Assembly: GCA_963693365.1 (NCBI GenBank)
Contig: CAVNZM010000009.1
Coordinates: forward strand, 10,664,001 to 10,728,000
DNA from: Amoebidium appalachense
Lineage: Eukaryota; Ichthyosporea
Reading direction: 5' to 3'
DNA: 64,000 bases
The position numbers were made by a program, and so were the translations under genes. Positions 39,413 through 63,735 of the stretch are shown here, piece by piece. Every line of letters begins with the position of its first letter. Positions within the stretch are counted from its first letter, which is position 1. The notes below the pieces were generated by a model. The model searched no databases and was not told the DNA's origin. It saw nothing but the letters and a program-made list of their open reading frames with translations.

Positions 39413-39728
39413 AGAGAGGGAGAGAGAGAGAGAGAGCGAGAGAGCGAGAGAAAGAAGATATATGGAGAGAAGGAGAGAGAGAGAGAGACAACCCACACAA
39501 ACACATATGCACATATATATTATAAAACACGACGCATCACATACACACATCTGCGCGTACGCGCACGCCCCTCGTAAGACATGCCCGCAAGATATGGATC
39601 CATAGCCAACTCCCAAGGTTAGATTGCGCAAACAGTGCCCCGCCAAATGACATTTAGCAAAAACGGAATTCTCGGTTTCTATAGAGTTTCTTTCTAATGT
39701 TTTTACTTTTGTATATTACCCACCATCT

Positions 39729-40308
39729 ATGTCGGTTGTCGAATTGACTCACGAGTTGTCACAGTTACCAATGTCCACTGTTATTTTAGGTGATTTTAAC
39801 ACGCGACTCCACCACACAGACACACTGCAAGTGAGTGTCGGGTACCCATCTAAGCCCCCGGAGCGTGCTATCCCTTTAGCAAGGTATGTCCAAAGTCACA
39901 CTTTGCGGTTCCCTCAAATATCCCATGCCCACAACACCGACTGGGGAGTGGCCTTTTGGCCATCAACCATGTCAAAACTCTCTCTCCCTCCTAACCTCTC
40001 TAGGTCATCTGACCACTCTCCTATCCTTTTCCTACCTAAGATCTCCCTTGATCTGCTCCCCCCTCCTCCTCCCACCTTTCGCCTCCGTCTATCCCAGCTT
40101 AAGTCACAGTGGGGTAGAGTTGATGTATGTGTATGCTATGCTACGAAACACCCTATATATATGCGCCTATTAGAATCTGCACAAGCCAGGCCAGATTCAC
40201 ATCTCCGAGTCGTACTAGATACATGCACTAACTTTATTGTTGATGGGGTTTACGCTGTTTACTCGAGGCAAAGAGAACCAGTCTCAGGTATGGGGGGGGG
40301 GGGTTTGC
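39729..40308 (+). pseudogene. Retrotransposon endonuclease (EEP fold) remnant
   Basis: A frame of about 190 codons contains VILGDFNTR (EEP-family GDFN motif) and, 70-odd residues later, SSDHSPIL (the SDH motif). These are two catalytic blocks near the end of the AP-like endonuclease of non-LTR retrotransposons. Upstream EEP motifs and a start are not found. The frame reaches only to a poly-G run at 40290, and a reverse transcriptase, if any, would fall in or beyond the gap at 40469. Probably a 5'-truncated or decayed LINE-type element. Confidence 0.7.
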
Positions 40309-40468
40309 TCGGAATATCCCCTCAGCGGTATATCATGATCACGTACATAGATGTCGGGTGGTGACTATATATCAGGGTTTACTTTCTCTACGAGACACCA
40401 TAAAGACTACAAGGAGAAATCAATTAGTTGGGGTTCCCCGTTTTTTTTTTTTTTTTTTTTTTTTTTTT

Positions 40469-40968
40469 NNNNNNNNNNNNNNNNNNNNNNNNNNNNNNNN
40501 NNNNNNNNNNNNNNNNNNNNNNNNNNNNNNNNNNNNNNNNNNNNNNNNNNNNNNNNNNNNNNNNNNNNNNNNNNNNNNNNNNNNNNNNNNNNNNNNNNNN
40601 NNNNNNNNNNNNNNNNNNNNNNNNNNNNNNNNNNNNNNNNNNNNNNNNNNNNNNNNNNNNNNNNNNNNNNNNNNNNNNNNNNNNNNNNNNNNNNNNNNNN
40701 NNNNNNNNNNNNNNNNNNNNNNNNNNNNNNNNNNNNNNNNNNNNNNNNNNNNNNNNNNNNNNNNNNNNNNNNNNNNNNNNNNNNNNNNNNNNNNNNNNNN
40801 NNNNNNNNNNNNNNNNNNNNNNNNNNNNNNNNNNNNNNNNNNNNNNNNNNNNNNNNNNNNNNNNNNNNNNNNNNNNNNNNNNNNNNNNNNNNNNNNNNNN
40901 NNNNNNNNNNNNNNNNNNNNNNNNNNNNNNNNNNNNNNNNNNNNNNNNNNNNNNNNNNNNNNNNNNNN
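40469..40968. other. Assembly gap (500 N)
   Basis: Exactly 500 N bases, the usual placeholder for a gap of unknown size. Poly-T (40441-40468) lies on the left and C-rich sequence on the right. The sides need not be truly adjacent. Confidence 0.99.
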
Positions 40969-41144
40969 TGTCCCCCCTGTTCACCCCCCCCCCCCCCCCC
41001 CCCCCCCGGGCCCGCGAGGCCGCCTTGCTCAAGTGCACGCCTGCCCCCCCTGCCTCGCCTGCCCCCCCCCCTGCCTCGCCTGCCCCCCCCTGCCTCACGT
41101 GCACGCCTGCCCCCCCCGCCTCACGTGCACGCCTGCCCCCCTGC

Positions 41145-41340
41145 CCCTGCCGTGTAGACTTAGCTTTTTTTTTTCCTTTGCTCCCCTGCCTGCCGTGTAG
41201 ACTTAGCTTTTTTTGCTCCCCTGCCTGCCGTGTAGACTTAGCTTTTTTTGCTCCCCTGCCTGCCGTGTAGACTTAGCTTTTTTCTTTTCTTTTCTTTTGC
41301 TCCCCTGCCTGCCGTGTAGACTTAGCTTTATTTTTTTTTG
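41145..41340. repeat. 35-bp tandem repeat (CTGCCTGCCGTGTAGACTTA)
   Basis: Five copies of a unit with a variable T run (GCTTTTTTTGCTCCC). C-rich GCCTGCCCCCC repeats precede it from 41035. Confidence 0.9.
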
Positions 41341-41677
41341 CTCTCCTCTCTCTCTCTCTCTGTCTCTGCCCGTGCCCGTGTCCATACTTAGACGTTTTGC
41401 TGCCCGTCCTCCGTTCCCCGTTCCCCGGCCTGATCCTTAGTGTGACACTATGTTATCGCGTTTAAGATTTGAATCGATAAGTGTCTGTTGTCATTGGCCA
41501 CCTTCCTACTTAAAAGTGGGTTGTGCTGTCATATTTGTTTTGTCTCTTTTTGTTCCCTCTTTTCGATTCTAAACGGAAAAAGTGGGAAGTGAGAAATAGA
41601 TCGATCGCGATCGAATCGGAGGTGATTTGGAGGGATGTGACCTCAAAGTTACCAGGTCACGTGATTAGTCCAATATT

Positions 41678-42010
41678 GATTGGGCGAGGGACTTGGTAAG
41701 GTTCGAATCGAATCGCGAAGGGCCGCCAGGCCCGGAGCACGGCTCACGGAGCCCGGCTCGACCCGCCCGCGCTGCCTCGCAGTCCCCGGGTGGTCTGGGG
41801 GGGTCGGGGGTCTGGGGGGAGAGGGGGGAGGGAGCGGATGCCGATGCATATGATCCGCTCCCTCCCCCTTCCTCCCCCCAGACCCCAGACCCCCCTATAC
41901 CCCCCCAGGCAGCGCGGGCGGGCCCGGGCCGGGCGCCGTGTGTCGTGCTCCGGGCCTGGCGGCTCTTCGCGATTCCATTCGAACCTTACCAAGTCCCTCG
42001 TCCAATCCAA
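41678..42010. repeat. Foldback palindrome, arms of about 160 bp
   Basis: The arm at 41678-41840 matches the reverse complement of about 41848-42010. Shared blocks include GAGGGACTTGGTAAGGTTCG, GCCGCCAGGCCCGGAGCACG, CCCGCCCGCGCTGCCT and GGGAGGGAGCGGAT. The loop is only a few bases, around ATGCATAT at about 41844. Identity is roughly 85%. It could be a foldback transposon, a long-hairpin RNA locus or an assembly fold near the gap. Confidence 0.85.
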
Positions 42011-43104
42011 CAGTGAAAAAAGCCTTTTGCGTGGGCAGAACGATACCCTAGGCCGCGTAAACACGGAGATGTAGAAAGTGTAGGGCTAAGCCCTTCCTTC
42101 TCACGCATAGTCCTTTTGGGATGTTTGGGGGGAAAAAGCCTGGCCGTTGCCAAGTCGACGTCGCACCATGGCCACTTACTCAGGCTGCATATGCATCTCA
42201 GGGCGTTTATAAATTTGTTTTCGGGCCATCTGCGCACGTGTATGCGGCAGCTTCAAATGCAGTGATCATTTTTGCCTTCGCTAACTAATTCGTGCCTATT
42301 CCTCTCCCCTGCAGCGTATGCACTCTTGTAGGTAGCACACAACTGGTACCCTAGGCCCAGAGATCCAACGATCGAACTTCACAAATGGCATCTTTCTCCT
42401 CTCCTTCTTCTTCCTCCCTCTGTCCCTTTCATCGTGCTCCGTGCCAGCTTTTCCTCCGTTTCACAATGCTACACACAAGAATTATTAGGTTTTACGGATT
42501 TCTCCAGCGGTCATTGCACAAAGTAGGCCACATCCACCTCCTCATTCACAACACATACACACGAAGTGCTACTGCTAGAGTGTGGCTGTGCACGAGTAGT
42601 TCTTCTCTCCCTTCTGCACAACACGGTGCCTCCCTCTCATCCTCGGAAATTTACAATTACGAGGTTTTCAAACCATGTGCCGTTGCGAGCGCACGGGCGC
42701 CGAGGGTCCCCGCTTCCTTTTGTCTGTTTGTGTCTTTACGCCTCCTCGATGTGTGCTGCAAGGCCTCGTTACATATCTTTTCGAGGTGCGATTTTCGAGC
42801 CCCGTGTCGGGAGGGTTCTTATTGGATCGGAAAGCATCATTTATCGTGTAGTCGGCGCACTCAGCACACACCTGACATGGCATTACAAAGTTCCCGTCAT
42901 TGTGTTAGATCTAGAAGGGTGTCCATGTACACACGTGCTTGCGCAGTTCTGAAAATGTATGTATGAGTGTGGTTTTTACATGTACCTATACATTCTGCAT
43001 GTGAGGAGAACGTTATTATGTACGCGTACATATGGCGGGTGTGTGCGTGTGCGTGTACATGTGTGTGTACATGTGCATGCACAAGTGTGTGTACACGTGT
43101 GACG

Positions 43105-43129
43105 TGTGTGTGTGTGTGTGTGTGCGTGG

Positions 43130-43216
<87 letters not shown>

Positions 43217-43270
43217 CGCGCGCGCGCGCGCGCGCGTGTATGTGTGTGTGTGTGTATGTGTGTGTGTGTG
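43105..43270. repeat. (TG)n with embedded (GC)n, Z-DNA type
   Basis: A long alternating TG run passes into about 28 bases of GCGCGC (about 43208-43237) and back to TG: a continuous purine-pyrimidine alternation. Confidence 0.9.
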
Positions 43271-43403
43271 CACGCGCACACACAAGCGTTGTTGCCTCCT
43301 ATGGTCAAGGTGGGGGAAGGGAGAGGGGGGAGGGAGGGGCGGGGGGGGGGGGGGGGAAGTTACCTTCCCCTTTTATTACTTCGGTTAACCGTTAGGGAAG
43401 TCG

Positions 43404-43485
<82 letters not shown>

Positions 43486-43744
43486 TCCCCAAACGCCTCC
43501 TTGCACGCACTTCTCGAGCAGCAAAATATTGATGGTTACATACTTCTCGAGCAGCAAAATATTGACAAGCTGACTACTAAAAAAAGACAAGTGCAGGCAC
43601 AGTCTGAGAGACAGTGTGAAACTTAATGCAACAAATCAATGTTTGTCGACCGAGGGCTTTTTTTTGAAATATTACAATTTCTGCCGCCAGCTCTCCCTCC
43701 CCGCCCCCTCTCAGTGCCTTTACTCCCCCTTCCACCCCCCCCCC

Positions 43745-43778
<34 letters not shown>

Positions 43779-43888
43779 AAAAAACAAAAAAAAAAACACA
43801 CAGTGTGAGGCTGTGAAAAAGCCAGCAGTTCAATTTTCACTGAACAAGACACAGATTTGGGCTAGATAAACAAGTGCCCGTGCTTGTG

Positions 43889-43919
<31 letters not shown>

Positions 43920-45336
43920 CCTCGCGGTCTAACTTATCTAGCCCCTGCAATTGTCATCCAGAAAATCCATGTCCCTATTGAAATGGTAGAAACTTTTCCG
44001 TGTTTAGTACCTATAATTATGTGAAGTGTTGCTTGGCCTTGGCTGTATATTCAGCCAAATGATAGATATATACTGATAACATAATGATTATTCCTGGGAG
44101 GAAGGCGGCTGCGGTTAAAAGTAAGACACGCCGTGTATGTACAACATAGAAATATAAATGACCGCCAAACTCGAAATGCATGACTCGCTCCACCCACCGC
44201 CCCGAGGCAAGCTTTTTTCTTTTTTATTTCGGCAGTGGTTGAGAGGGTGTCTGTGTGGGGGGGGGGGTTGGGGGGGAGGGGGGTGACGGCTTGCACCTTT
44301 CAAACCCTCAGAGGCATTTGCTGCATTTGACGGCGCCCTTAGTATCTACAAAACAAATGACGGGACGGTCTAGCAGAAGAGAAAAAGGTGTTTGTAGTAA
44401 GTAGTGTGCTTCCCGAGTTACGATATCGATAGCATGTGTACAGTATTTTTAGTTACCTTACCCTAAAACTTCCTATTTCGATTCACTTCTCGCCGTTTGA
44501 TTTTTTTTACCTTCTCACTACAAACCAATGTCATTTTGCTACCTCGCCTTCTATTTAGTACACCTCCAGCCAAGCGTACATGTACAAACACTTTGCTCAT
44601 GCTCGGCCCGCTTGGTTGGGGGGGGTGAGGGGCGTGGGGCAGCCCCCCCATTTAGGGCCCAGACACACATAGGGCCATCGTAATGGTTTATGTTTTTATT
44701 TCGGTGATACATGATCAAATACTTGTTTTTAGCAGTTCATGAAAGCAATCCCCCTATACCTAGAGGCCTCCATGGCGGACTCACGTCGCCCCCGCCTCTC
44801 ATTTCCACTCTAGATCTTCGGGTTAGGTTGTCTGTCGGTATGTGAATACCTTAGCATTATTGAGAGCACGTTCAGAGTTTGCAGGCGATGCAATCATGAA
44901 TCTGCGAGTCATGACAGGTGTGTGTTGTGTGCGCACCGAAAGTTTCTTCTCATTTTCCCTCGTATGTTCTGCTTTAGGCCTGGGTGGCACGTTCGTCTGG
45001 CCAACCGATCTATATCCCCCTGGATGTATGGGTTGGCAGGTGCTGAGTAAAGGAAGACATATTCTAGGCTCACACAACTTGAATGCGATATGTGGATGGA
45101 GGGGAGAGATTTTTCCTATAACTTGGCCATGTGAACGGTGGTATAGTGTTTGTGCTACAAATTCGTTCGGCTAGCAGGAGATCTGGAGCGGAGGTCGTGG
45201 TCAGCAATTTCCGAGAGTGCAGGGAAGGAGGGAGATTGGGAGAAGAGGGAGGGTTCTCCGTTAGGAACCCGTGAGACAGACGAATCAAGTGAAGGGGGAC
45301 GAGGGGGGAAGGTGGGGGGAATGGATTGGGGCGGGT

Positions 45337-45367
<31 letters not shown>

Positions 45368-46365
45368 GGGGGGGGCAGATAACCAATCTGTTCTTGTGGC
45401 CCTCCTCCCCCCTGCGACCTCCCCCCGCACCCCCATTATATACTTATTCATAGTATTCAATGAATTAACCTTTCCTCATGTTCGGCATACCGTATCAACG
45501 CCGTGACTTCTTCCAATGCTGCTGCCTTGCATGAGTTCTTTCTTGTTCGCTTCTTCCTTCCAACCACACATACAGACCACAATAGCAAGTGTTACATCTT
45601 TATACAGTCCAGTTTGTGGTCGGAAGCAGAGGTAAACACTAAATACTCCCCTCTTCACCTGCATTTGCATTTTGAATTTTAGCTTTGCACACTCCTAGTC
45701 GCTGTAGGTGTGTATTTGCAAGTTATCATAATCCCCCCCTTCCCCCCCACCCCACCCCCCCCAACACACCCCCTCCTCTCGTGGCACTGTGTCAAGACCA
45801 CGCTCGGTAATATTTGCAGTCCGCACGGCCCAAAGACAACTTGAGGCGTTTTCTATCTGTCGGGCAATCCTACGTTGCCTCAAGGAGACCGTGTTTTCGA
45901 GCGTCTGCTGGGACGACCTGGGTAGTTAGACTGGTGAATGGTGGGCAAAAGGTTGGGTATAGACCATATACATGGGAAGCTTTACATGGTGGTGTGTGTG
46001 TGTGGGGGGGGGGGGGGGGGGGAGGAGGAGGAGAGGTAGGATGGGTGAAGAGGAAAGATGTGTGGACATGAGAGATCAGGTCCTTTTGCCCACTGCCCTC
46101 CCCCTAACAACCCCCCCCCCCCTCCCCCCCCCTGCCTCTCCCTCCCCCCCCTCCCGCCCCCAACTAATAAGAGAAGAGCACTGCATGAAGAAAGTATACT
46201 AGATTTTAGCGTTCAGCGTGGGCCATAAAAAGACCCTTTCTTTTCCCCTGCATCCCTTGTTCGAATTTTTGCTGAAGTTTCTTCTCTTTTGTTGTGATCA
46301 GCAGGGGAAAGAGGGGCTAAGGGGAGGGGGGGAGGCGAGGAGGGACGGGGAGGGGGTCAGGTTAC

Positions 46366-46459
46366 AATGCGCTATAGAGTATGAATGACACAACGTGGCA
46401 GCAAAATGCAGAGTGCAAAGCACATATGAAGGATATCCACAATAAGCAGAGCCCATCCT

Positions 46460-46463
<4 letters not shown>
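46366..46463. repeat. Diverged member of the poly-G-linked dispersed repeat
   Basis: GGTTACAATGCGCTATAGAG is followed by AATAAGCAGAGCCCATCCTC and a G run. This is the same block order as copies A and B, shortened. It lies downstream of the kinase gene. Confidence 0.65.
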
Positions 46464-46499
<36 letters not shown>

Positions 46500-46605
46500 T
46501 ACTCATACCCAAGGGTTACTCATTCGGCAGCAGGGGGGCCCACCACTACGTCCACCCACTCGGGTTCGGGAAGGCCGTAGTTTCTGTGTGTGTGTGTGTG
46601 AGGAA

Positions 46606-46642
<37 letters not shown>

Positions 46643-46923
46643 TGGATAGAGGGACATGCGAGTAGTTAGGGAGAAGAGTTCACTTGCTCATTCACTGTGT
46701 GATACAAGTAGATTCTTATCTTCACATTCCTACTATCGGCAGCCAAAAAGAGAAGAGGGCGCCGGGGGTTGCTTTCCACGGCACCAACGCACGTGTCAAA
46801 CACTTTGAAACACAACGTGCCATGCAAACAAGGACACTCATATAGGGTGTTCAAGCTTCGCCTCCTCTCCCATTCTCATTGGAGGGGCGGGAGGGAGGGG
46901 GGGGGGTGTTGAACAAAATTTCT

Positions 46924-58829
<11,906 letters not shown>

Positions 58830-59084
58830 GACGGGTGTTCTTTTTAGTGTTCGTTAATGGACACAGCTAAGGCCACATTTCGAACCAACTGCTTTAACCG
58901 AATTTTCCATGTTCACGTGTATACAGGTATGTTAATAAGCGTATGCAGTCAATAATAATACACCGAGGTAGCTACTCGAGCCTTTGCCAACCTGAGAAAA
59001 ATATCATAAGGAAAGAAGAGCTCGAGTGTAACGGTTGCACATGCGCAAACGTCGCCGGCCGGCATGTTGTTGTGAAGTGGTGCG

Positions 59085-59220
59085 CAGGAAGCCAATAGAT
59101 CGTTTTGATAAACAAAAAACTTCCTATTGGCTTATTTTTCAAAATGCGCAGGCTTGCGATTGGCTATCGCTAATTTTCCAGGGCTACGTAAACTACACGC
59201 ATGTTCGGAACTCCAATCAG
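59085..59220. promoter_or_regulatory. CCAAT-box cluster, probable kinase promoter
   Basis: Four CCAAT/ATTGG boxes (about 59089, 59125, 59157 and 59213) lie within 130 bases, 260-390 bases upstream of the kinase ATG. Since MRTO4 ends convergent-side at 62636, the kinase is the only nearby start they could serve. Confidence 0.45.
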
Positions 59221-59352
59221 ATCAGCAGAAATAATGAATGAGCCTCTGCTCAAACGGGGGGGGGGGGGGGGGGGGGGGGGGAGAGTGAGGGGGGGGAGGG
59301 GGGGAGGGGGGGGGGGAGATGGAAAGGGCCTGCGTGTGTGTCTGTGTGTGTT

Positions 59353-59454
<102 letters not shown>

Positions 59455-59848
59455 TGTGTGTGTGTGCGTGTGTGCAGCGTGTGCGTGCGTGTGTCTGTGT
59501 GTGCGTGTGCGTGTGTGTGTTTATTTCGTTTTGTCCGCAAATTAGCCCCCTAAGGATCCCCCTTATATAGAACCTTAGTCTAGACATGGGTCACACGGTT
59601 CATTATTCTATTTACACCCCCCCCCAGGAGGCCCCCTCTCCACCCCCTCCCCTCCCCAAACCCCTTTTCCCCCTCCCCCCCCGCCCGCGGCGCCCCCTCC
59701 CCCCTTACCCTCCCCCCCCTTTGAACCCGTGGCTCCTTCCTTTCTATTGGCTGCGGGAGGTGCTCTTTTTTTTCGATCTTTTTTTTTGTTTGTTTGCTTG
59801 CTTTGTTTGTTTGTTTTGTTTTTTTTTCTTTTTAGGGTTGTGGGTGGG

Positions 59849-59946
<98 letters not shown>
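59849..59946. repeat. Uninterrupted poly-G of about 97 bases
   Basis: The longest homopolymer in the window, in intergenic DNA. Its true length may differ from the assembly. Confidence 0.9.
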
Positions 59947-59947
<1 letters not shown>

Positions 59948-60318
59948 GGCACAAAAACACACCGCGACCGTGCACATGTACACGGACACATACACAGACA
60001 AATCGCGATTGTTAAATTTACACATGTAAACGTTCACACATACACACATACACTGCACACACAAGCACGCAATAACTAACGAACAAAAAATCCACATGTA
60101 CATACAATACATGCACACATTTTCGCACAAAAAGGTGTGTCGGGGGGTAATGATTAACTCACGTGTCCGACTCCCCGTGGGCCCACCAATGTAAACCATT
60201 ATCATAGTTTCTTGGCATGTGGTCCATACACACACACACACACACACACACACTGCAACTGACTCACAGACACACACACTCACTCGCATACTCACACACA
60301 CTGTACAACGCTCACTCG

Positions 60319-60384
<66 letters not shown>

Positions 60385-60659
60385 CACACACCAGCACCAT
60401 CACAATCACCACCACCACCGGACGTCACCGGTTTTCTTACTTTTTCCCCAGCGTCGCTACCCAAGAATCTTAATACTATTGATTCAAATAGGTGACTTAT
60501 GCTTAGTTTTGAATGACCACTGTACCGTCTTCCACCTAGCACCCACTGTACTAGGAGTGGCTAGGGTGCTAATATTTATGTTGCAATGATCAGCTGCAGC
60601 TGATTAGCTGACATACCTTTGTGTGTGTGCATGCGTGCGCATGCGTGCGTGCGTGCGCA

Positions 60660-60719
<60 letters not shown>

Positions 60720-60725
60720 AAACCG

Positions 60726-60770
<45 letters not shown>

Positions 60771-61330
60771 ACACATGTACACACACACACCTCGATTGCA
60801 AACCCCACTCCACCCCTGCAACCTACCACCACCACCAAAAGGAAAAAAGAAAATCAAACAAAAAATCGAATGAAATCCTGATAAAATCCATGAATTGGTT
60901 GTTTCTCCAGCCTTCTATAACAGTGCATGCAATTTCATTCAGGTTTTCTCTCATGTCCACTGGCGCCTTTCACGAGTATTATTGACCGGTACACATCCAC
61001 CTTTCAACCGTTTCCTGACACCTATCCACTCGCGCGCACACCATCCTTCACTACACTCTTTTCCTCACAGACATTTACCTGTGCCCAAATTTGGGCATAA
61101 ACTGCATCAGTTGTAAGTCTACCCGCCCGCATACTCCAAGCACCCGTGTCACACGCCGCATTATTAGCCCGACCGCGGCCGAAGCACCCAGTCCCCTTGA
61201 ACTTTAGACCATTCCATTCGCACATGCACGCACCAGAAAACACAGACTCGGTACGTCACAAGTCTCGATTCATGCAATTGCATGCCGGGAATTTCATTTC
61301 CGAAACGATAATTGAGTTGTGCCGTGTTTG

Positions 61331-61373
<43 letters not shown>

Positions 61374-61524
61374 TTCCCCTGCCGTTCCCGGCGTCCAACC
61401 ACATGCGTACGAGACTTTTTCTGCGGTTTCTGGGGTGGGGTGCATGCGTGGGAGATGGTTGTCTTTCTTTCTTTCTTTCTTTCTTTTTTTTTTGGGGAGG
61501 GGGGAGGGTGGGTGGGGTCACCTT

Positions 61525-61561
<37 letters not shown>

Positions 61562-61577
61562 TGGTGGTGGTGGTGGT

Positions 61578-61616
<39 letters not shown>

Positions 61617-62049
61617 CTTGGGGTGTGTGTGTTTGTGTGTGGACATGTGTGTGTGTGTGTGTGGACACGTGTGTACATGTGTGTGTATGTTATCCAATTG
61701 GAGAGGGCCCCCGGGAGGAAACTACGATCTTTGGATGCTGCCTAACACGCTCTAACATGCCCTAGTCAATTGTGCGTCAATATGGACTTTTGGTTTTGAA
61801 GGGAATGCACTGCTTACGGGTGTGCATGTGTAGTATACGCGTAGTCAATGAGTACCTCACGTGGTAGGCACATCAAGCAGAGGGTGTGCGCATGTGTTGT
61901 GTGGGAGGGAGGGGCAATTGTGCGGGCACACTGAACTGCGCAAACACGTGCCCTTCCTAAAAATCATCTGCTGTACGTGCATGCGCAATGAACTCAGCAT
62001 AGACGAATGTATCAATACATATTAGGGCACATACTGCACGTTATAAATC

Positions 62050-62241
62050 CCAAGGAGAAGGAAGAGGCTCTGTCAAGTATTGCTGCCGTCACAACCATAT
62101 GCCCAGCTTTGCGGTGGTAAGATTATATGTCGTAAGAGCCCCATACCAAGGAGAAGGAAGAGGCTCTGTCAAGTATTGCTGCCGTCACAACCATATGCCC
62201 AGCTTTGCGGTGGTAAGATTATATGTCGTAAGAGCCCCATA
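62050..62241. repeat. 96-bp tandem duplication
   Basis: Two essentially identical copies (62050-62145, 62146-62241) begin CCAAGGAGAAGGAAGAGGCT, about 400 bases beyond the MRTO4 stop. Confidence 0.95.
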
Positions 62242-62581
62242 CCTTTATAGACACCTGCAATCGGCTATGTAATTGCTTTATTCCCAACCTGGTTTTGCAT
62301 TATACGTATTACCCCCCCCCCCCCCCCCTCCCCTCCCACCAAGGCAACAACCAGGAAAGAGAACAATCTACAGACAGGCATGTACAATCAAATTGCCATG
62401 GAAAAACCAAGCCAACCAGTCATCTTCAATTCATAAGCAAACAGTAGTACCCCACCTATTCATTGTCTAGCGGGCACCAGTCCCGCCTCATACCGGGCCT
62501 GCCTGCAGGCCCTATGCCGGCCCATATGGAGCCAGTCGCTATATCAGTTTGTGTGGCCCGGGTCCTGCCCGGTCATCCTTT

Positions 62582-62625
<44 letters not shown>

Positions 62626-62635
62626 ACACACACAC

Positions 62636-63691
62636 CTACTCGTCCATACTCTCGTCACCCCCCGCCCCATCCTCCTCCTCCACCTCGTATTCTTCATATC
62701 CACCCTCTCTGGCCCAGCATGCTTCAAGCACGACCTTGAACTGGACCATCTGCACACCAAACAGTTTCTGTGGGGTTATGTGTCAGTGTGTGTGTTCAAA
62801 CAATGTGCACAGCGCAGACTATGTATCGAATGCAAACGAATGAGCACAAGGAAAAGAAGGGGTGGGAGGGTGGGAGTAACAAAGAATGCAACGTACAGCA
62901 CACAGACAAACCTGCCGACTGCATATGCATGCGGCAGCGGCACCGCACCAACACAAAAGTAGAACTAAAGCAGATACCATGTGTGTGCATGTGTGGGGAG
63001 GGGGGTAAAGACATATGATCCACCAACTATCCCACTCTCAACCACTATCATTGATGAGTGGTGGATAATGGTGTCATCGACTATCTGTCCAACCCCCCCC
63101 CCCCTCCTTCCTCCCCCCCCAACACACACACACCACATTTGCAGCCCGCTTTCCAAGAGACTTTCCCTATCCTCCGTGCCCACAAAAAAAAAAAAAAAAA
63201 AAAAAAAGGCTGCCCCCACCTCTTCCCCAACGCTCACATCAAGCAAAACGCATGCACAATCACCTCTTCGAGGATATCATAAAACCCCCACCCCCCTCAG
63301 AGGCTAGTTGGTCCACACCTGTGCCAAGCCACAACATAAATAATCCTTCAGACACGCTGCAGCAATGAAAGTGCTTAATCCCACCCCACCCCCTCTCGAA
63401 CAAACAAGACCAACACGATGCTACATACCAGCAACTGGGCCTGCTGCGGGTTGAGGGTGTCGCCTTCCCTGCAGACGGCATACTCACGGTCCACCTCGAT
63501 CACCCCTGTGTGTTTGTGTGTGTGTGTCGACGTAAGGACATTCACATGCTGTTAGTGCATGAAATCCATCGCCCACCCCTCGCGGACCATGCACGGGGCA
63601 GCATGGGTAAAGAAAAGAGGCATTAGTTTGGAGTTGCGTGTGATATACAATATACATATACATATATATATATATATATATAAATATATAC

Positions 63692-63735
<44 letters not shown>

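Larger units (their letters stand above)
42015..46923. other. Spacer; no supported gene
   Basis: The longest ORF (42385-42966, plus) has Ser/Cys/Arg-rich content, an overlapping open frame and no recognisable domain. TG plus GC repeats lie at 43105-43270, poly-C at 43408-43447 and 43744-43776, poly-T at 43889-43917, and G runs at about 45338-45366, 46004-46022, 46460-46498 and 46608-46640. The rest is mixed sequence. Confidence 0.6.

Noticed and set aside
42385-42966. 193-codon plus-strand ORF
   Set aside because: Ser/Cys/Arg-rich, overlapped by another open frame of similar length, no domain or splice context. Chance ORF most likely.
44842-45174. 110-codon plus-strand ORF with mixed composition
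   Set aside because: No recognisable family, no promoter or splice evidence; length is expected by chance in this GC range.
46666-46854. Minus-strand ORF with CLHGTLCFKVFDTCVGAVES as a possible last kinase exon
   Set aside because: No acceptor gives the one-base phase required after the exon ending at 47374. The exon at 46924-47074 fits better, though it too is uncertain.
61146-61765. Plus-strand ORF of 199 codons upstream of MRTO4's 3' end
   Set aside because: It depends on reading through poly-C, TTTC and TG/poly-G tracts; the non-repeat part is short and unrecognised.
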